Below are positions 22,327 to 34,350 of a stretch of DNA of 64,000 nt, piece by piece. Under the pieces are notes generated by a model, which made no database searches, had not been told where the DNA came from, and worked only from the letters and a program-made list of their open reading frames with translations. The stretch covers positions 44,958,051 through 45,022,050 of the forward strand of contig NC_133108.1 in NCBI RefSeq assembly GCF_022965805.1, written 5' to 3'. The position numbers and the translations under genes were made by a program. The stretch comes from Primulina eburnea. Lineage: Eukaryota; Streptophyta; Magnoliopsida; Lamiales; Gesneriaceae. The stretch's first letter is position 1. Each line of letters opens with the position of its first letter.

Positions 22327-23255
22327 GTGAATGTCCAAGAAAACATGATTTCAACAAAAACCAAAAGAAAGTTAGATGATCCAAATCCCACACAAATATG
22401 GCACGCTAGACTAGGTCATATTTCCCAAAGAAGGATGCACAAGCTAGTGGGAGAAAGCATGTTTGACTTGTCAGACATAAATTCTCTACCTGCTTGTATG
22501 TCCTGTCTAAAAGGAAAATTGACCAAGACTCCATTCAATGAAAACGTGGAACGTGCGCATGGTCTATTGGATTTGATCCACACAGACAATTTTGGCCCGC
22601 TAAGTGTTAGCACAAAATATGGGCAATCCTACTTCATTACCTTTACTGATGATCATTCGAGGTATGGGTATGTTTATGAAACTCAAATCTGAAGCATTTG
22701 AAAAGTTCAAAAAAATTCAGATCTGAAGTAGAAAACCAGCTAGAAAGAAGTATTAAGGCATTTCGATCTGATCGAAGTGGAGAATACTTGAGTGCTGAAT
22801 TTTTGGGTTATCTAAAAGAGAATGAGATTCTCTCACAGTGGACTCCACTAGCAACACCACCATTGAATGGTGTTTCTGAACATTGTAACCGAACCTTGTT
22901 GGACATGGTTCGATCAATGATGAGATTCACTGAATTGCCTACATTGTTTTGGGGTTTTGCGCTTGAAACTGCGGCAATTTTGTTGAATAATGTCTATAGT
23001 AAAGCAGTGGATAAAACATCATATGAGATATGGATGGGTAAAACTCTCAAATATTCTTACATGAGAATATGGGGATGTCCTGCTTACGTGAAGCAGACAG
23101 TGGGAGATAAATTGGATAGTAGATCCACTTTATGCTACTTTGTAGGATATCCAAAGAATTCTGTTGGATATTATTTCTATCATACCAATGAAGCAAAATG
23201 TTTGTTTCAAGAAATGCCACTTTTTTTTGGAAAGGGAATTTCTATTAGATAGAAA
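22327..23255 (+). pseudogene. Copia integrase region, frameshifted
   Basis: Frame 22327-22692 carries the GAG-pre-integrase and zinc region (WHARLGHIS...CMSCLKGK) and the first integrase Asp (LIHTDNFGPL). A frameshift near 22690 moves to frame 22698-23252, with FRSDRSGEYL (second Asp) and NGVSEHCNRTLL (catalytic Glu). A second frameshift near 23215 follows. The catalytic triad positions are still visible, but no continuous protein can be made. Confidence 0.85.
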
Positions 23256-24234
23256 AGGCAAGATGATAGAACTTGAAGAAATTCAAGATACTCCCTCAAC
23301 TTTAGAAGTTGAACCTAATCGCCAACAACCAGTAGTTGAAGTACAAGCTCCTAGAAGGTCTGATAGGGTTATTAGACCACCTGCAAGATATACGCTTCTT
23401 CATGAACAAGGCCATGATGAGTCTTGTGTTGGATATGATCCAATGAATTTCAAAGAAGCAATATCTGATACTGATTCAACCAAATGGCTTGAAGCCATGC
23501 AGTCAGAAATGGACTCTATGTATTCAAACCAAGTCTGGACAATAGTGGATCCACCTGAGGGAATCGTTCTCATAGGATGCAAATGGATCTATAAAAGAAA
23601 GCTTGGGGCGGATGGGAAGGTAGTGACCTTCAAAGCAAGACTGGTTGCAAAAGGATATACTCAAAGGCAAGGAGTTGACTATGAGGAAACTTTTTCACTA
23701 GTTGCTATGTTTAAGTCAATTAGAATACTACTAGCCATAGCAGCATGGTATGACTATGCGATATGGCAAATGGATGTAAAGACTGCATTCCTCAATGGAG
23801 ACATCAAAGAAGAAATTTATATGTCTCAACCCGAGGGATACACATCAGTAGGAAGTGAGCATAAGGTATGCAAACTTCAGAGATCAATATATGGTCTGAA
23901 GCAGGCATCAAGGAGTTGGAACCTCAGATTTGATAGCACTATCAAAGAGTTTGGTTTTGCTAAGAATCCTGAGGAACCGTGTGTGTACAAGAAAGTTATT
24001 GGGAGTGCAGTGACATTCCTAGTACTTTATGTTGATGATATCCTGCTCATTGAGAATGATGTAGGATTATTGAAATCAACTAAAGTATGGTTAGCCAGTA
24101 AATTCTCCATGAAGGACATGGGTGAAGCATCCTATGTATTAGGAATACAAATCTATAGAGATAGATCAAAAAGGATATTGGGGCTCACCCAAGCCACATA
24201 TATCGATACCATTATAAAACGATTCTCTATGTAA
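23218..24234 (+). pseudogene. Copia reverse transcriptase region
   Basis: Long open segment with the RVT_2 signature: NQVWTIVDPPEG, CKWIYKRKLGADG, QMDVKTAFLNG and the active-site box LYVDDILL. It ends in a stop at 24232-24234 before the RNase H part, after KRFSM. The segment itself is largely intact, so RT decay is modest compared with gag. Confidence 0.9.
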
Positions 24235-25014
24235 GAGTCCAAGAGAGGATACTTACCAATGTGTCATGGTATTACTCTATCTAAAGCTATGTGTCTCAAT
24301 ACTGATGAAGAGATAGAGATGATGACACGTATGCGTCTGCCATTGGTAGTATCATGTATGGTATGATATCGACACGTCCTGATGTTGCTTACGCTCTGAG
24401 TGTTACAAGCAGATATCAGGCGAACCCTGGTCCAATGCAATGGAAGGCCGTGAAAGATATTCTTAAGTACTTGAGAAGGACTAAGAATTTGTTCATGGTT
24501 TATGGGGGTGGAGAATTGAAATTGGAAGGCTACATTGATTCTAGCTTCCAATGTGACGTAGATGATTCGAAATCGACCTCTGGCTTTGTATTCATGCTAT
24601 ATGGTGCGGCTGTCTCTTGGAAAGGTTCCAAGCAAGACACCGTTGCGGATTCCACCACTGAAGCTGAATACATTATTGCATCTGATGCAGCCAAAGAGGC
24701 AGTTTGGATGAGGAATTTTGTCCAAGAGTTGGGCGCTATTCCTAATGGAGTTGATCCAGTCCCGTTGTACTGCGACAACACTGGTGCCATTGCGCAAGCA
24801 AAGGAACCAAAGTCTCATCAGCGATCCAAACATGTACTGAGGAAGTTCCACATCATACGGGAGATTGTGGGAAGAGGAGACATATCAGTCGAAAGAGTCC
24901 CCTCTGTAGATAACGTTGCTGATCCACTTACAAAGTCCTTGCCAGGACCATTGTTTGAAAAGCATCGCGAAGCAATGGGATTATGGGTTGTTGGCTCTAG
25001 GGCAAGTGGGAGAT
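24235..25014 (+). pseudogene. Copia RNase H region
   Basis: After a shifted linker (24235-24353) the frame 24354-25025 shows STRPDVAYALSVTSRYQ, LEGYIDSSFQ, TTEAEYIIASDAAKEAVW and YCDNTGAIAQA, the Copia RNase H pattern. The segment stays open through the polypurine tract and stops just inside the right LTR. Confidence 0.9.
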
Positions 25015-27006
25015 TGTTAGAGTAGATGCCCTGCAAGCCAACGGTTGGCTAGGGATTTTATTGACTCATTGTAATAAACAATCTTTATTTTAATATAATT
25101 TAACTTTTAATGGTTTCGTAACACTTTATCTGTATACCCATGCAAGCAGCATAGATAAAGTCCTTGATTATGCTTTAATACAAATGAATCGTAATTCGAT
25201 GTTGAAACTCATTTGTAAACACTGCATATTCTAAATTCGTTCCTAGTCGATTCAGCCGCCTAAAACATGGATAAAGGTCGCTTGAGCTCGAGACTAGCAT
25301 CTGTGATGTTGTGTACTGCGTTTCTTGGTAAGGGCATAGAGATGTCCAAACATACAGATGGGTAGTCATATGATGATTATACCGAACAACCCTCCCTCGG
25401 ACTTTCCAAGTGGTTATCACTCATCGAGAGGATAAGTCCGTGGTTATGATTGTACACCATTAGTCCTTACGACCCGGGACAACACTGAGGCTCTATATGC
25501 TAGGGCTGTGCTTTGACTCGTTTACCGGCTCCAGGAGAGTCATCAGGTGGCGAGGTTGGGTACAGTTGCGACACATATAGGAGCCAGTGCATTGTAGTCG
25601 GGGATTCACCGCTCACCTACGGGTGTGGATATCCTATGTGATCTAATGAAATAATAGTGCATGGAATCTCTGGCCAGAGTACGAGATGTACGTTGGAGAA
25701 GGAGTTCTCCAAATAGTACACGCGATGCCACTATTATAGTTATCACATAGTTATCGAATTAATATGCAACCCTCGATGAACCAATGGTTGCAGATTCGAT
25801 CGGGATATATGAGATGAAGGGACCGTACTGTACGTTAATCATAATCGATTGGTTCTTGCAGGCACTATCAGTGATACCTAGGGGATCATGGGGCGATGCT
25901 ACTAGACGCTCTTACAATGATCCGATGGATGCAATCAGAAATGAGTTCTGACATTCTTGATCAAAGTGTTGATGAAAAGAATGGGGCTAACTAGGGTAAG
26001 CCCGAATAAAGGATTATGTCCTGAATCACAAAGAGTTGTGAACCCACGGCTAGCTGTATCCCTGAACCATTGAGGGTCACACAAGCACTGGATCGTTTGT
26101 TCCCGTTGAGAGAATAAATTCAAGGAGTTGAATTTATATTATATAGTAAATTCAAGGAGTTGAATTTATGATAATTAAATTTTGAGAGAATAAATTCAAG
26201 GAGTTGAATTTATAAAATTTGAGAATTTAATTTATTAAACTCAAATGTTGGGTTTATTAAATATTAAATTTTGGAGGTGATAAAAAAAAAATTCAAAGAG
26301 TTGAATTTATAATTTAAATAATAAATTCAAATGTTGAATTTATAATGTATTTAATTTATTAACCTCAAGAGTTGAGTTGATTAATTAATAAATTAAATAT
26401 GGTGGGTAATATGTTTAATGGGCTTGTAGTTGTACAAGTCCAACATAATAAATAATTAAAGTTTTAATGGGCTATGATTAAATTAATTAAACTAGTTGGA
26501 CTAGTCCAATTAATTAAATCAAGTTCATTAATGTTAATTATATAATTAGGGTTTAATTAATTATAAATAATACATTGAAAGTCAAACCCTAAATACCTAC
26601 CACCCAAAACAAACGTGTGCCTCCATCCAAATATTGAAAAAACTCGGCCTCCTTGTTTTGTTTTCAAAGGTTGAGCCATCTCTCAATTAATTTTCTCTTC
26701 TACGCAAAATATCTTCCATATTTTCTAGTGCAAATTGGAAGAGGTATAGATCATCCAGTCGTGGACCTAATTAGAAGGAAAGAAAAGAATCTCTTGAAGA
26801 AAGTTCGTAGGGATTCATCAAGAGCTAATCTGTTTATACCGGAGTAGTTGGAGCCACGTGATTAATTCACAAAGGTATAAATTTCTAAACATCCTATGAA
26901 TGTTTTTCTTAAAATCATACGAGCGTCCAAACACATCTTGAATGTCAAGATCTAAAATTTTAAAACTTCCGCTGCGTTTGGGCGTGTAGAAAACCGGGAT
27001 CCAACA
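25015..27006 (+). repeat. Right LTR of the Copia element
   Basis: 1992 bp, offset exactly 7342 bp from the left LTR over its whole length, so there are no net indels. Differences seen by eye: TGTACTGCG for TGTACAGCG, CGATTGG for CGACTGG, TAGTTGTAC for TAGGAGTAC, and ACCGGG for ACCAGG. Confidence 0.95.
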
Positions 27007-27011
27007 ACCAT

Positions 27012-27423
27012 TGCATCTGTCAAAACGAGTTAGCAGGACGGGATGCCTGCAACCCACCCTAGTCAAGTTTACATGTAATTTGACGGGTTAAGCGGCAGGC
27101 AACTCGGTCCACCTAGTTTAATAGCACTTATATGTTTCTTATCGAAACTCGAGGTAAGAATTCATTTGGGTTCTGTTGATTTTGAAGTATCAGTTACTCA
27201 CATGGTTCAACAGATTCAAACAAATGATGGTTTAACTGCATTCCCTGCGAGAACTGTAGTCCATGGATCTGTTCTTGATTTGTATTAGTTTCAATCGACT
27301 ATCCGATCTTGTAAAAATTGTTTTAGTTTCAATCGACTATCCGATCTTGTAAAAATTGTTTCTTTCTTCTCTGCATGTATTTGTTTACTGATTTTGTTCT
27401 CTGATTATTCTGGTGTGTGTTTT
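27012..27423. other. Gap with a 38-bp tandem duplication
   Basis: Unclassified sequence between the retroelement and the LIP2-like fragment. A 38-bp unit (AGTTTCAATCGACTATCC...) is present twice in tandem at 27287-27362. A short open stretch at about 27142-27289 (IHLGSVDFEVSVTHMVQ...) is not recognised and ends in a stop. Confidence 0.5.
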
Positions 27424-27585
27424 CTGTCGATTTCTCAGCTTGTAAGCACATTTGGACACACTGAATTACCTGGAAAGACGATTCATCTTAATAATAATTT
27501 AATCAAATTCAATATTCAAGCTATCATGTCTTTCCGCTCTGTTATTGATTCTTGTATTTGGTCATTTTATTATGCAATGATTTTA
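27424..27585 (+). pseudogene. Second fragment of the LIP2-like 3' end
   Basis: Nucleotide similarity to 15664-15830, the end of the octanoyltransferase relic and its 3' flank. Shared blocks are TTGTAAGCACATTTGGA, ACACTGA, TCAATATTCAA / TGAATATTCAAA, CTCTGTTATTGATTCTTGTATTTGG / CTCTGTTCTCGACTTCTTGTATTTGG and TTATTTTAT. No coding frame remains. It shows that the LIP2-like 3' end exists twice, one on each side of the Copia element. Confidence 0.7.
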
Positions 27586-27833
27586 ATATTTTTAATGAAA
27601 ACTCTACTTTTTATTCAAAAATATATTCTTTTTAAAAAATGTTATTTTTCTAATGTAATTTTATTATCAAATATCTATTCAATTTTTACGTAATATTATT
27701 TTCAAAGTTTTTTTATGTTGTAATTTTCTATTTAAAATATAAAAACATTACTACGATCCTCATGTATGTAATGAGTTAAAACAAAATGCATCAATTAAAT
27801 GAATAAGCAATACACCGATTTCTACAAATCCTA

Positions 27834-28077
27834 TATCTCAAATTCGATCATAAATTATATATATTTTTTTTCCATCAATGCTCATGCAATTGATACAAAC
27901 AATTCATAGTTTTTGGGAAATGTCATAATATCACAATAGAAAAACTCAAATTCAATATCTCAAATTTGACTCTAAATTTTATATATTTTTTTTTTCCAAA
28001 AATGCTCATGCAATTGATACAAACAATACATAGTTTTTGGGCAATGTAGTAAAATGACGATATAAAAACTTTGCTCA
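27834..28077. repeat. Imperfect 122-bp tandem duplication
   Basis: A unit starting TATCTCAAATT and containing AATGCTCATGCAATTGATACAAACAAT and CATAGTTTTTGGG occurs at 27834-27955 and again at 27956-28077 with scattered mismatches. It is non-coding and lies 0.75 kb beyond the 3' end of the lipoxygenase gene. Confidence 0.8.
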
Positions 28078-28097
28078 TTATATATACTTTTATAGGG

Positions 28098-28101
28098 GTG
28101 T

Positions 28102-28134
<33 letters not shown>

Positions 28135-28145
28135 TCAGTGTGTGA
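28098..28145. repeat. GT microsatellite
   Basis: (GT)n tract of about 48 bp interrupted by single A or CA bases. The small minus-strand frame across it (28178-27972) is low-complexity Thr-His and not a gene. Confidence 0.9.
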
Positions 28146-28820
28146 ATATATAGATTGATGAACTAAACAACTCCACATTATCCCTGGATGAAGCTCTTGT
28201 CGACAACATGAGAATGATTACTACTTCAGACATTCTCAAAGAACAATTAAGTAAGCTTTCTCAAGAAATTTAAGTAGATATTTAGGTGAAGCTCTCTCTA
28301 TAAATTTGAGGTTTAAATCAGAGTTGTATTTGTTCTTTATTTTAATGTTCATGCGAGAAAGGAGTTGATGCGAAGGGTTGCATGGGCATTAATGGATAAC
28401 TTCGTTTTTGCTTGCGTTATGTTGATTATAACGATGGATTGAAGAGATACCCAAAGCTTTCAGCTGCATGGTTTAGGAATCCTTTGCAAATTTTAATATT
28501 TGAGAGACGTCGATGTGATCAGATTACCAAATTTGATAATTTTTGTTGAAACTACTGAAACGATAGGATTGGACAATAAAAAGTGATGGATTCATATTTA
28601 CGTTCTGTAATTTTCTTTAGTAGCCCCCGGCGTAGAATTTTCTTGAATGACATCCTTCACGAGTTTGAATCAATCTTCCAAAGAGGAATCCACCCATGCA
28701 TTTAGTTTCCAGAAAATGATAATTGTTCTCCCAATCACCACAAGAAACAGAGGGTAAACGAAAACAAATAGGGAATATTTTATTTCGCGGCTAAAAGTTG
28801 TTGATCAAGACACGAAATGA

Positions 28821-31800
28821 TTAGATGGAGATGCTATTTGGAATACCCTTTCCTGTCACGCCAGCACTAGAAGACGGCTTTAGAAGTTCATATGGCACTA
28901 CTCCAGCTCCTGCCCTATGGTACAAATCTGTATTTGCATTTCTAGCATCGATTATTCCGTCTATCTCCTTCAGTCGCCCTCTAAACCGTTCCAATGCAGC
29001 TTTTATAAATTTATCTTCAGCTAGGCACGACTGCGCCTCCATTCCAAGATACTCCTCATCCGGAGAGTGAGTCGATAAAACATCAAGAATCGACATGACA
29101 GTTGTTGCTTGAACTTGGGATGGGAAGCAATCAAGAAGGAACTGTTCAGGTCTCTCTAAAAATTTCTTTTTCTCTTCTTCTGACGGGTTTTCTACAGGCA
29201 TTGGTGTTCGAGCAATCGTGGGCCTGTTAGGAAAATATCCACCAAAGTGATACTGGCCAAAATTTACTGCAGCATGGTGACACGAAACCACCCATATCAT
29301 CGTAGTTATGATACCGATCAAATCAGCCGAAGTTTTTAGCTTCGGCCACCATGGTTCATCTTTCTTATCCCCGTGCCCCACTGTTCGAATTTCTGTCCAC
29401 CATGCCTGGAGCTCGGTATCCGATTCAACAGCGGTTTCTTCTTTATAGTAGTGTGTTACATAGTCTGTGACCCACTGTTTAATAGCTTCCCACATAAGCA
29501 AGCCATCATTGGCATAAGGGTAGTCTTCAATTGTTAGTTTCAGACCATGAGGTTGAGTTGGGTCCTCCACAGCCATGCCCCTAATCATTCAATGATTAAA
29601 TTCATAAAATTATTTAATTTGAATCACAGATTATGCTCTGATTCGCATATAACATGATTATTGCCAAATTGTTCACCTGTTGATTAGATCAGCGGGCAAT
29701 GCCTCCTGGTCAAATCGCCATAACAGGTCATAGGCAACAGAGGACAACTCAATAGAGTACTTGGCAGGAGAGAAACTGTTTTCAATGATCCCACCAGCGT
29801 TAATAAGGGCTTCACGAGCCAAAGCATTTATCTCCATTGTGTATCGAAAATGAGGCTTCAACAGTGCATGTATAGGGTGCATTGCACTAAGTTGCCTATT
29901 TGTCGCTATTATGTAAGGTTCTGTGCAGGCATGTGTTCGAAGCCTGCAATAAAACGTGGGCGTGATCAGAATCGCAAAGGTACAGTAGTGTACCACAATG
30001 AAGCGCAAACAATTTCTTTAATTGTCACGCCCCAGGGACTCTATAGAGCTCTTTGTTTTACAAAAATAATTTACCAAAGGAGAATCTATTACATACTTTT
30101 ATAGTCATTCACTCCTCTTTCACAATTCGACACGAGTAGGGGTATTATGTTAGTAGTATATATGGACTTACCAGTGACTGACTAACTGATGATAACCAGT
30201 GTCATGAGCAATGGCGTGAGTTTTGGCAAGTCTCCACAACCAGAGGCCAGTGGCATCACTAGGTTCTACAAATACCTGTTTCCACTGAGGCTTTCCATCT
30301 ACTGGTGGTCGAGTTAGCTCAATGGCCAAGAGCGACAACGAGCTATGCTCTGTCAAGAAAAACAACATTCTTGATCCATAAAGAGTCGTCCCTTTTATCT
30401 CCCTTACCTTGTTGACATAAGGCATGAGCACATCGTGATAATCTAAAACAAAAAGCCTCTTCTGTTTCAAAATCTGCATGAGATAAATATAGTAAGAGAT
30501 GAAGTTCAAATAATAATGTTACAAAATTTATCAAGCTCAGATGCAGGGCGGGGGAGGAAAACAAGATTGATTGACATCAGGAAATAATCTTAATTCTTAA
30601 ATCTCAAGCTTCGCCCCGGTCAATAATATCTTGGGATCGTCCCAGATTACATCAAGCTTTAATTAATGTGTCGAGTCTTGCCTCATCAAAAGTTAGCAAG
30701 CTTTTGCTTTCACATTCTACCATCTCTTTTGTAAATCCTGACTCAGGAGGTCCATATGTCTTGGGGTCAAGTGCACTCTTTAGTGGCCATTCCTGCATAA
30801 CTTTGTCAGCTTGTTACTTTGAACTGTGGGGAAATTTTGAAAAATAGCCTAGTGTGTGTTTTGCACAAGGCCTATAAATTAAACTGCCCCCAAAAAAATA
30901 CATAGACAGGGGCAGATTTGGATGATTTGTCTTAAACACGCACCGTGACTAGTTTGATGCAGCACGGATTCAAGCCTGCTAGAGTTTGACGTGCAAGTTC
31001 AGAATCTCTGAACCAAGCAAACTTGTCTCCTGCAACATTAATAAAAAGTTCTGAAGGAAAAAACACATTTTTACAGACTCAGACACAAATGGATAGCAAG
31101 ATGATGGAATTACTGTCGATCAATTCAGGGGTCTCGAAACGCAAGACACTGTTCCTGGTTTCAGAGAGAGCCCTCACGAGCCTAGGTATAATGTTTCTTA
31201 AAAATCCGGATGTCGGAATATCTGGCAGCAGAATTCCTTCGTCGAACAGGTTGTCAATAGCTGTGAAGTATGGAAATCCCTCTGTTTGGTCTATAGCGGT
31301 AGCCCCCAATGCTGGAACCAACGCATGAAGCACTGAGTATAACGTTTTCGCTGAGAACGTAGCCTGCTTTACCTCTGCAAATTCTTCATCTCTAGGCACG
31401 TATACGGTGGAGCTCCTTGACTCGGATAACGGGTCTGCATATTCAAATCCACAAATTCAATATGAGTACACACAAATCCAAGAGTTTAAAGGGGTCAACT
31501 GTCTTCACATTGGAAATACCAGATAATGCAAAAAAAAAAAAAAAAAAACTCCCAACCCGGCATTTAAACAAACAGATGGACTGCAAAGGAAGATTGACAA
31601 AATTGTCACCTGTCTTCGCTCTTGGTCGACCAGTTCTGCACCGGCGAGGATAGGGGTGCTTTGCGCCGCCAAGAACCGGGCGTGCCGTTTCGGGTTTGTT
31701 ATCGGGATCACCGAGGTCGTTGTAGACATCGTAATCATATATTCTTTCACCCTTCTTGCGTTCGCCAGTTCCATCGCCTCGCAGAACTGTGAGCTCTCTG

Positions 31801-33709
31801 TCTCGGTATCTTGTGAGCCCACTTGGAGTTTGACTTGGCAAGTATGGCTGCACAGCTCATTCAATTATAATATATGTTATTTATGATTTCAATATATTTA
31901 ATGTTTAATTAGTTAATTAATTTTCTCTCTTTTTAGTACAATCTTTAAAATTAACTTGTTAAATTTTGACAAGTAAATCACTTTTTTTTGCCAACATAAA
32001 TTATAAATTACATCGATGAAAATAATTATTTATCATAATATGTTATGAAAACTTTATTATGAATGCCATTTAATTTGAAATACATCTATATCATTTGGGA
32101 GGCATATATATATATAGTTCTTTAATTTATTTAGTCAACTTTTTTTTAAAAAAAAATTATGTTAGATTTTTAAAAGGAAGTGTTGTTTTGCGTGTCTAGA
32201 AACTTAGATATTATTATTTACGTGTGAGATTTACTTTGGGTCGAGTGATTATGCATGCAACGTGTGATTAGTAGATTTACATATATATATAATTACCTTG
32301 GTAAAAAAAATTCTCTTCTCTGGATTAGTAAACTTGGGATGAATCCAGGAGTCACATGTGACCTCCACCGTGCCAATAGGCAACCCATTAATCACGATTT
32401 TCTGCAAATACATTTCTGTGCGATGTTCATTCTCGATTAAAATTGCTCCAACCTCCCCAAAGTCTTGGGGAATGTCAAAATTGCCCGTCTCGTAGTATTC
32501 CTTGTTGTCTTTAATTTCTGTCCTGCGTGCATATGACTTGATTGTTGCCTTTTCTTCTCCTGTCTCTGCAAATCCATGTGCATAGTTGGGTGAGGATCGG
32601 ACTATGTGATATATGATCATTTGGTTTTTGTCAAAGTTTTGGTCGTCTAATTTTAGAGAAATTGTATATTATATGGTCACTCCATTATAATGTCCATTAT
32701 TTCCAATTTGTAAAACTCGTGTTGCAAGTGCACCACATATTTCTCTACGTAGCACAATCTCCCTAATCTTCGTGACTAAATCCTGCGAAAAATAAATAAA
32801 TAAAAAAAAGGGACACAGACAGAGAAAAAATAAACAATTTATAAACCCGTCAAAAAAATTCCTCCACCTAGGAAATTTAATTTAGATTATGTTACTCAGT
32901 CTCTAGTTTTATCATCTAAAATTGACTTTCTTTGAACGTGATAATTATATATTTTTGTCCTTGATGTTTGCTATAAAAAAATGTTTATAAATTTCTCTTT
33001 AAAAAAATTGTAATTGTATTCATGTAAATTAGTTTGTTTGAGTTTTAGTCATGTAACTTAAATGAAAAAAATTTGACAAATTGAAAGACTAAACTAAAAA
33101 CAGATATCTTACATTACTAAATTTGTAATTTGCTCAGTTTTTAATGATAAATTAACTTCGGGAGGATGCTAAAATGGAAGAATGTTTTTTTACATATCAC
33201 AACGATTTTGGACCAAAGAATCATAAAGAAAACATGAAATTAGCCGTGGTTTCCATTATGGTTTTGATAAAAATACGAGCAAGCTAAGGTACTGCATGCG
33301 TGAGCCCCCAAAAAGCCTCTGAAATTCATTTTTATATATACTTACTAGGATCGGTGTTTGCAGCCACCAGCTCAACGAGTAGGGTTTGGCCCATTAAGTC
33401 GGTTATGTCGTCCATCCCTCGGGAAAGGCCAAGATGCGAAAGTGCTCCGCCCACAGTTTGCAGCACGGTAATGTCTGCTTTAACTGTAGGGGCAGCAGTT
33501 TTCTTCGGCGTCATGAATATGGCTTTTACTCCGGTCGAGGCACGCCGGCGGACATTGAGTCCTCGTTTCGACTTTCTTGCCGGGATTGAGTCCTTCATGC
33601 CGACTGAAAATGCTGCGCCGAACGACAGGAGGCCAGGACTGTGAACGGCCGGAGACATTAAGGTTCGAGAAGTGCATGATTTTGATGAGTTGAGATTTTG
33701 CCTCAACAT
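28821..33709 (-). CDS. LOX2: Chloroplast 13-lipoxygenase (LOX2 type)
   Basis: Non-haem iron dioxygenase that adds O2 to linoleic/linolenic acid, feeding jasmonate and green-leaf-volatile synthesis. Coding exons on the minus strand: 33709-33346, 32565-32297, 31847-31610, 31434-31114, 31029-30944, 30792-30682, 30473-30172, 29943-29677 and 29580-28821. They sum to 2718 nt (905 residues), normal for plastid LOX. The N-terminus is a Ser/Arg-rich transit peptide, then a PLAT domain (about 90-220) and the catalytic domain. Iron ligands are all present: His558 and His563 (GYHQLVSHW), His755 and Asn759 (HHAAVNF), and the C-terminal Ile905 (NSISI). Intron 6 uses a GC donor (GATGAG|GCAAGA). All phases close, so it appears functional. 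A shredded copy lies at 39.6-40.3 kb. LOX2 versus other 13-LOX naming is by overall look. Confidence 0.95.
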
Positions 33710-33759
33710 TTGCTAGTTTTCCAAAAAAATTTCAAGGGAATTGGATGCTTTGATATTTT

Positions 33760-33795
33760 GGTATTCAAAAATCAAGCTCTATAAATAGAGTTGTA
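33760..33795 (-). promoter_or_regulatory. Possible TATA element upstream of LOX
   Basis: The sequence CTATAAATAG at about 33779-33788 (reverse complement CTATTTATAG) lies 70-80 bp upstream of the lipoxygenase start codon, a plausible core-promoter distance. It is weak because the better TATAAATA reading is on the opposite strand. Confidence 0.35.
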
Positions 33796-34200
33796 TATTG
33801 CTGGAAAATATGACAGAAATTCCTCTTTCATATTTTGAGCTCACGAAAATTGACGTGGATTGAAAACGACTATTTTGAAATCGAAAATTTAAATTCTGTC
33901 TGTATATTTTTTTAAAAAAATATGAGGTTTAACGATCATAAGTCACTAAATATATGATCAAATTTTCAATTATAGCTAGATTTGAATCCATCGGTACTCT
34001 TGAATTTTATAAATCTAAAATTTGCAACTACCAATTTTTTCTCATTTATGAATCAATGGCATGCATGTGAAAGGAAACATGGCATGGCATGTAAGATAAA
34101 ATTTATTCCTTAATTATTTTCGTTTTTGATAATATTACTTATTAAAATACTCAAGTAAATATTCAAGTACAAGAGTTTTGTTTTTCTAATTAATGCTATT

Positions 34201-34350
34201 AAGAGTAGGTCTTCTTGTGAGACGGTCTCACGAATATTTATCTGTGAGACGGATCAACCATACCGATATTCACAATAAAAAGTAATACTCTTAGCATAAA
34301 AAGTGATATTTTTTAATGGATGACCCAAATAAGACATCGGTGTCACAAAA
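34201..34350. repeat. GTGAGACGGTCTCAC MITE-like repeat, copy 1 (left part)
   Basis: Begins CTTGTGAGACGGTCTCACG and contains GTGAGACGGATCAACCAT, ATTCACAATAAAAAGTAATA and ATGACCCAAATA. The same body is found at 37.85, 42.0 and 49.9 kb. It is interrupted at 34350 by a solo LTR; a short right arm resumes at 35551 (TACTCACACAAATTTTTG). Confidence 0.75.

Larger units (their letters stand above)
17673..27006 (+). mobile_element. Full-length Ty1/Copia LTR retrotransposon, coding-defective
   Basis: A 9334-bp element bounded by two 1992-bp direct LTRs with TG...CA ends and flanked by the 5-bp target duplication ACCAT (17668-17672 and 27007-27011). A primer-binding site complementary to initiator tRNA-Met (TGGTATCAGAGCC) begins at 19666. 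A purine-rich tract (AAGTGGGAGA) ends just before the right LTR. Order of domains is gag remnant, integrase, reverse transcriptase, RNase H, which is Copia order. The pol frame is broken by frameshifts near 22690 and 23215 and a stop at 24232, and gag by many stops. The LTRs differ at only about five positions by eye, so insertion is recent. The element most likely moved in trans. Confidence 0.95.

Noticed and set aside
27972..28178. 68-residue Thr-His repeat frame
   Set aside because: Translation of a GT microsatellite.
31505..31864. Overlapping minus-strand frames beside lipoxygenase exon 3
   Set aside because: Alternative frames of exon 3. Only the frame reading [21 protein letters not shown] matches lipoxygenases.
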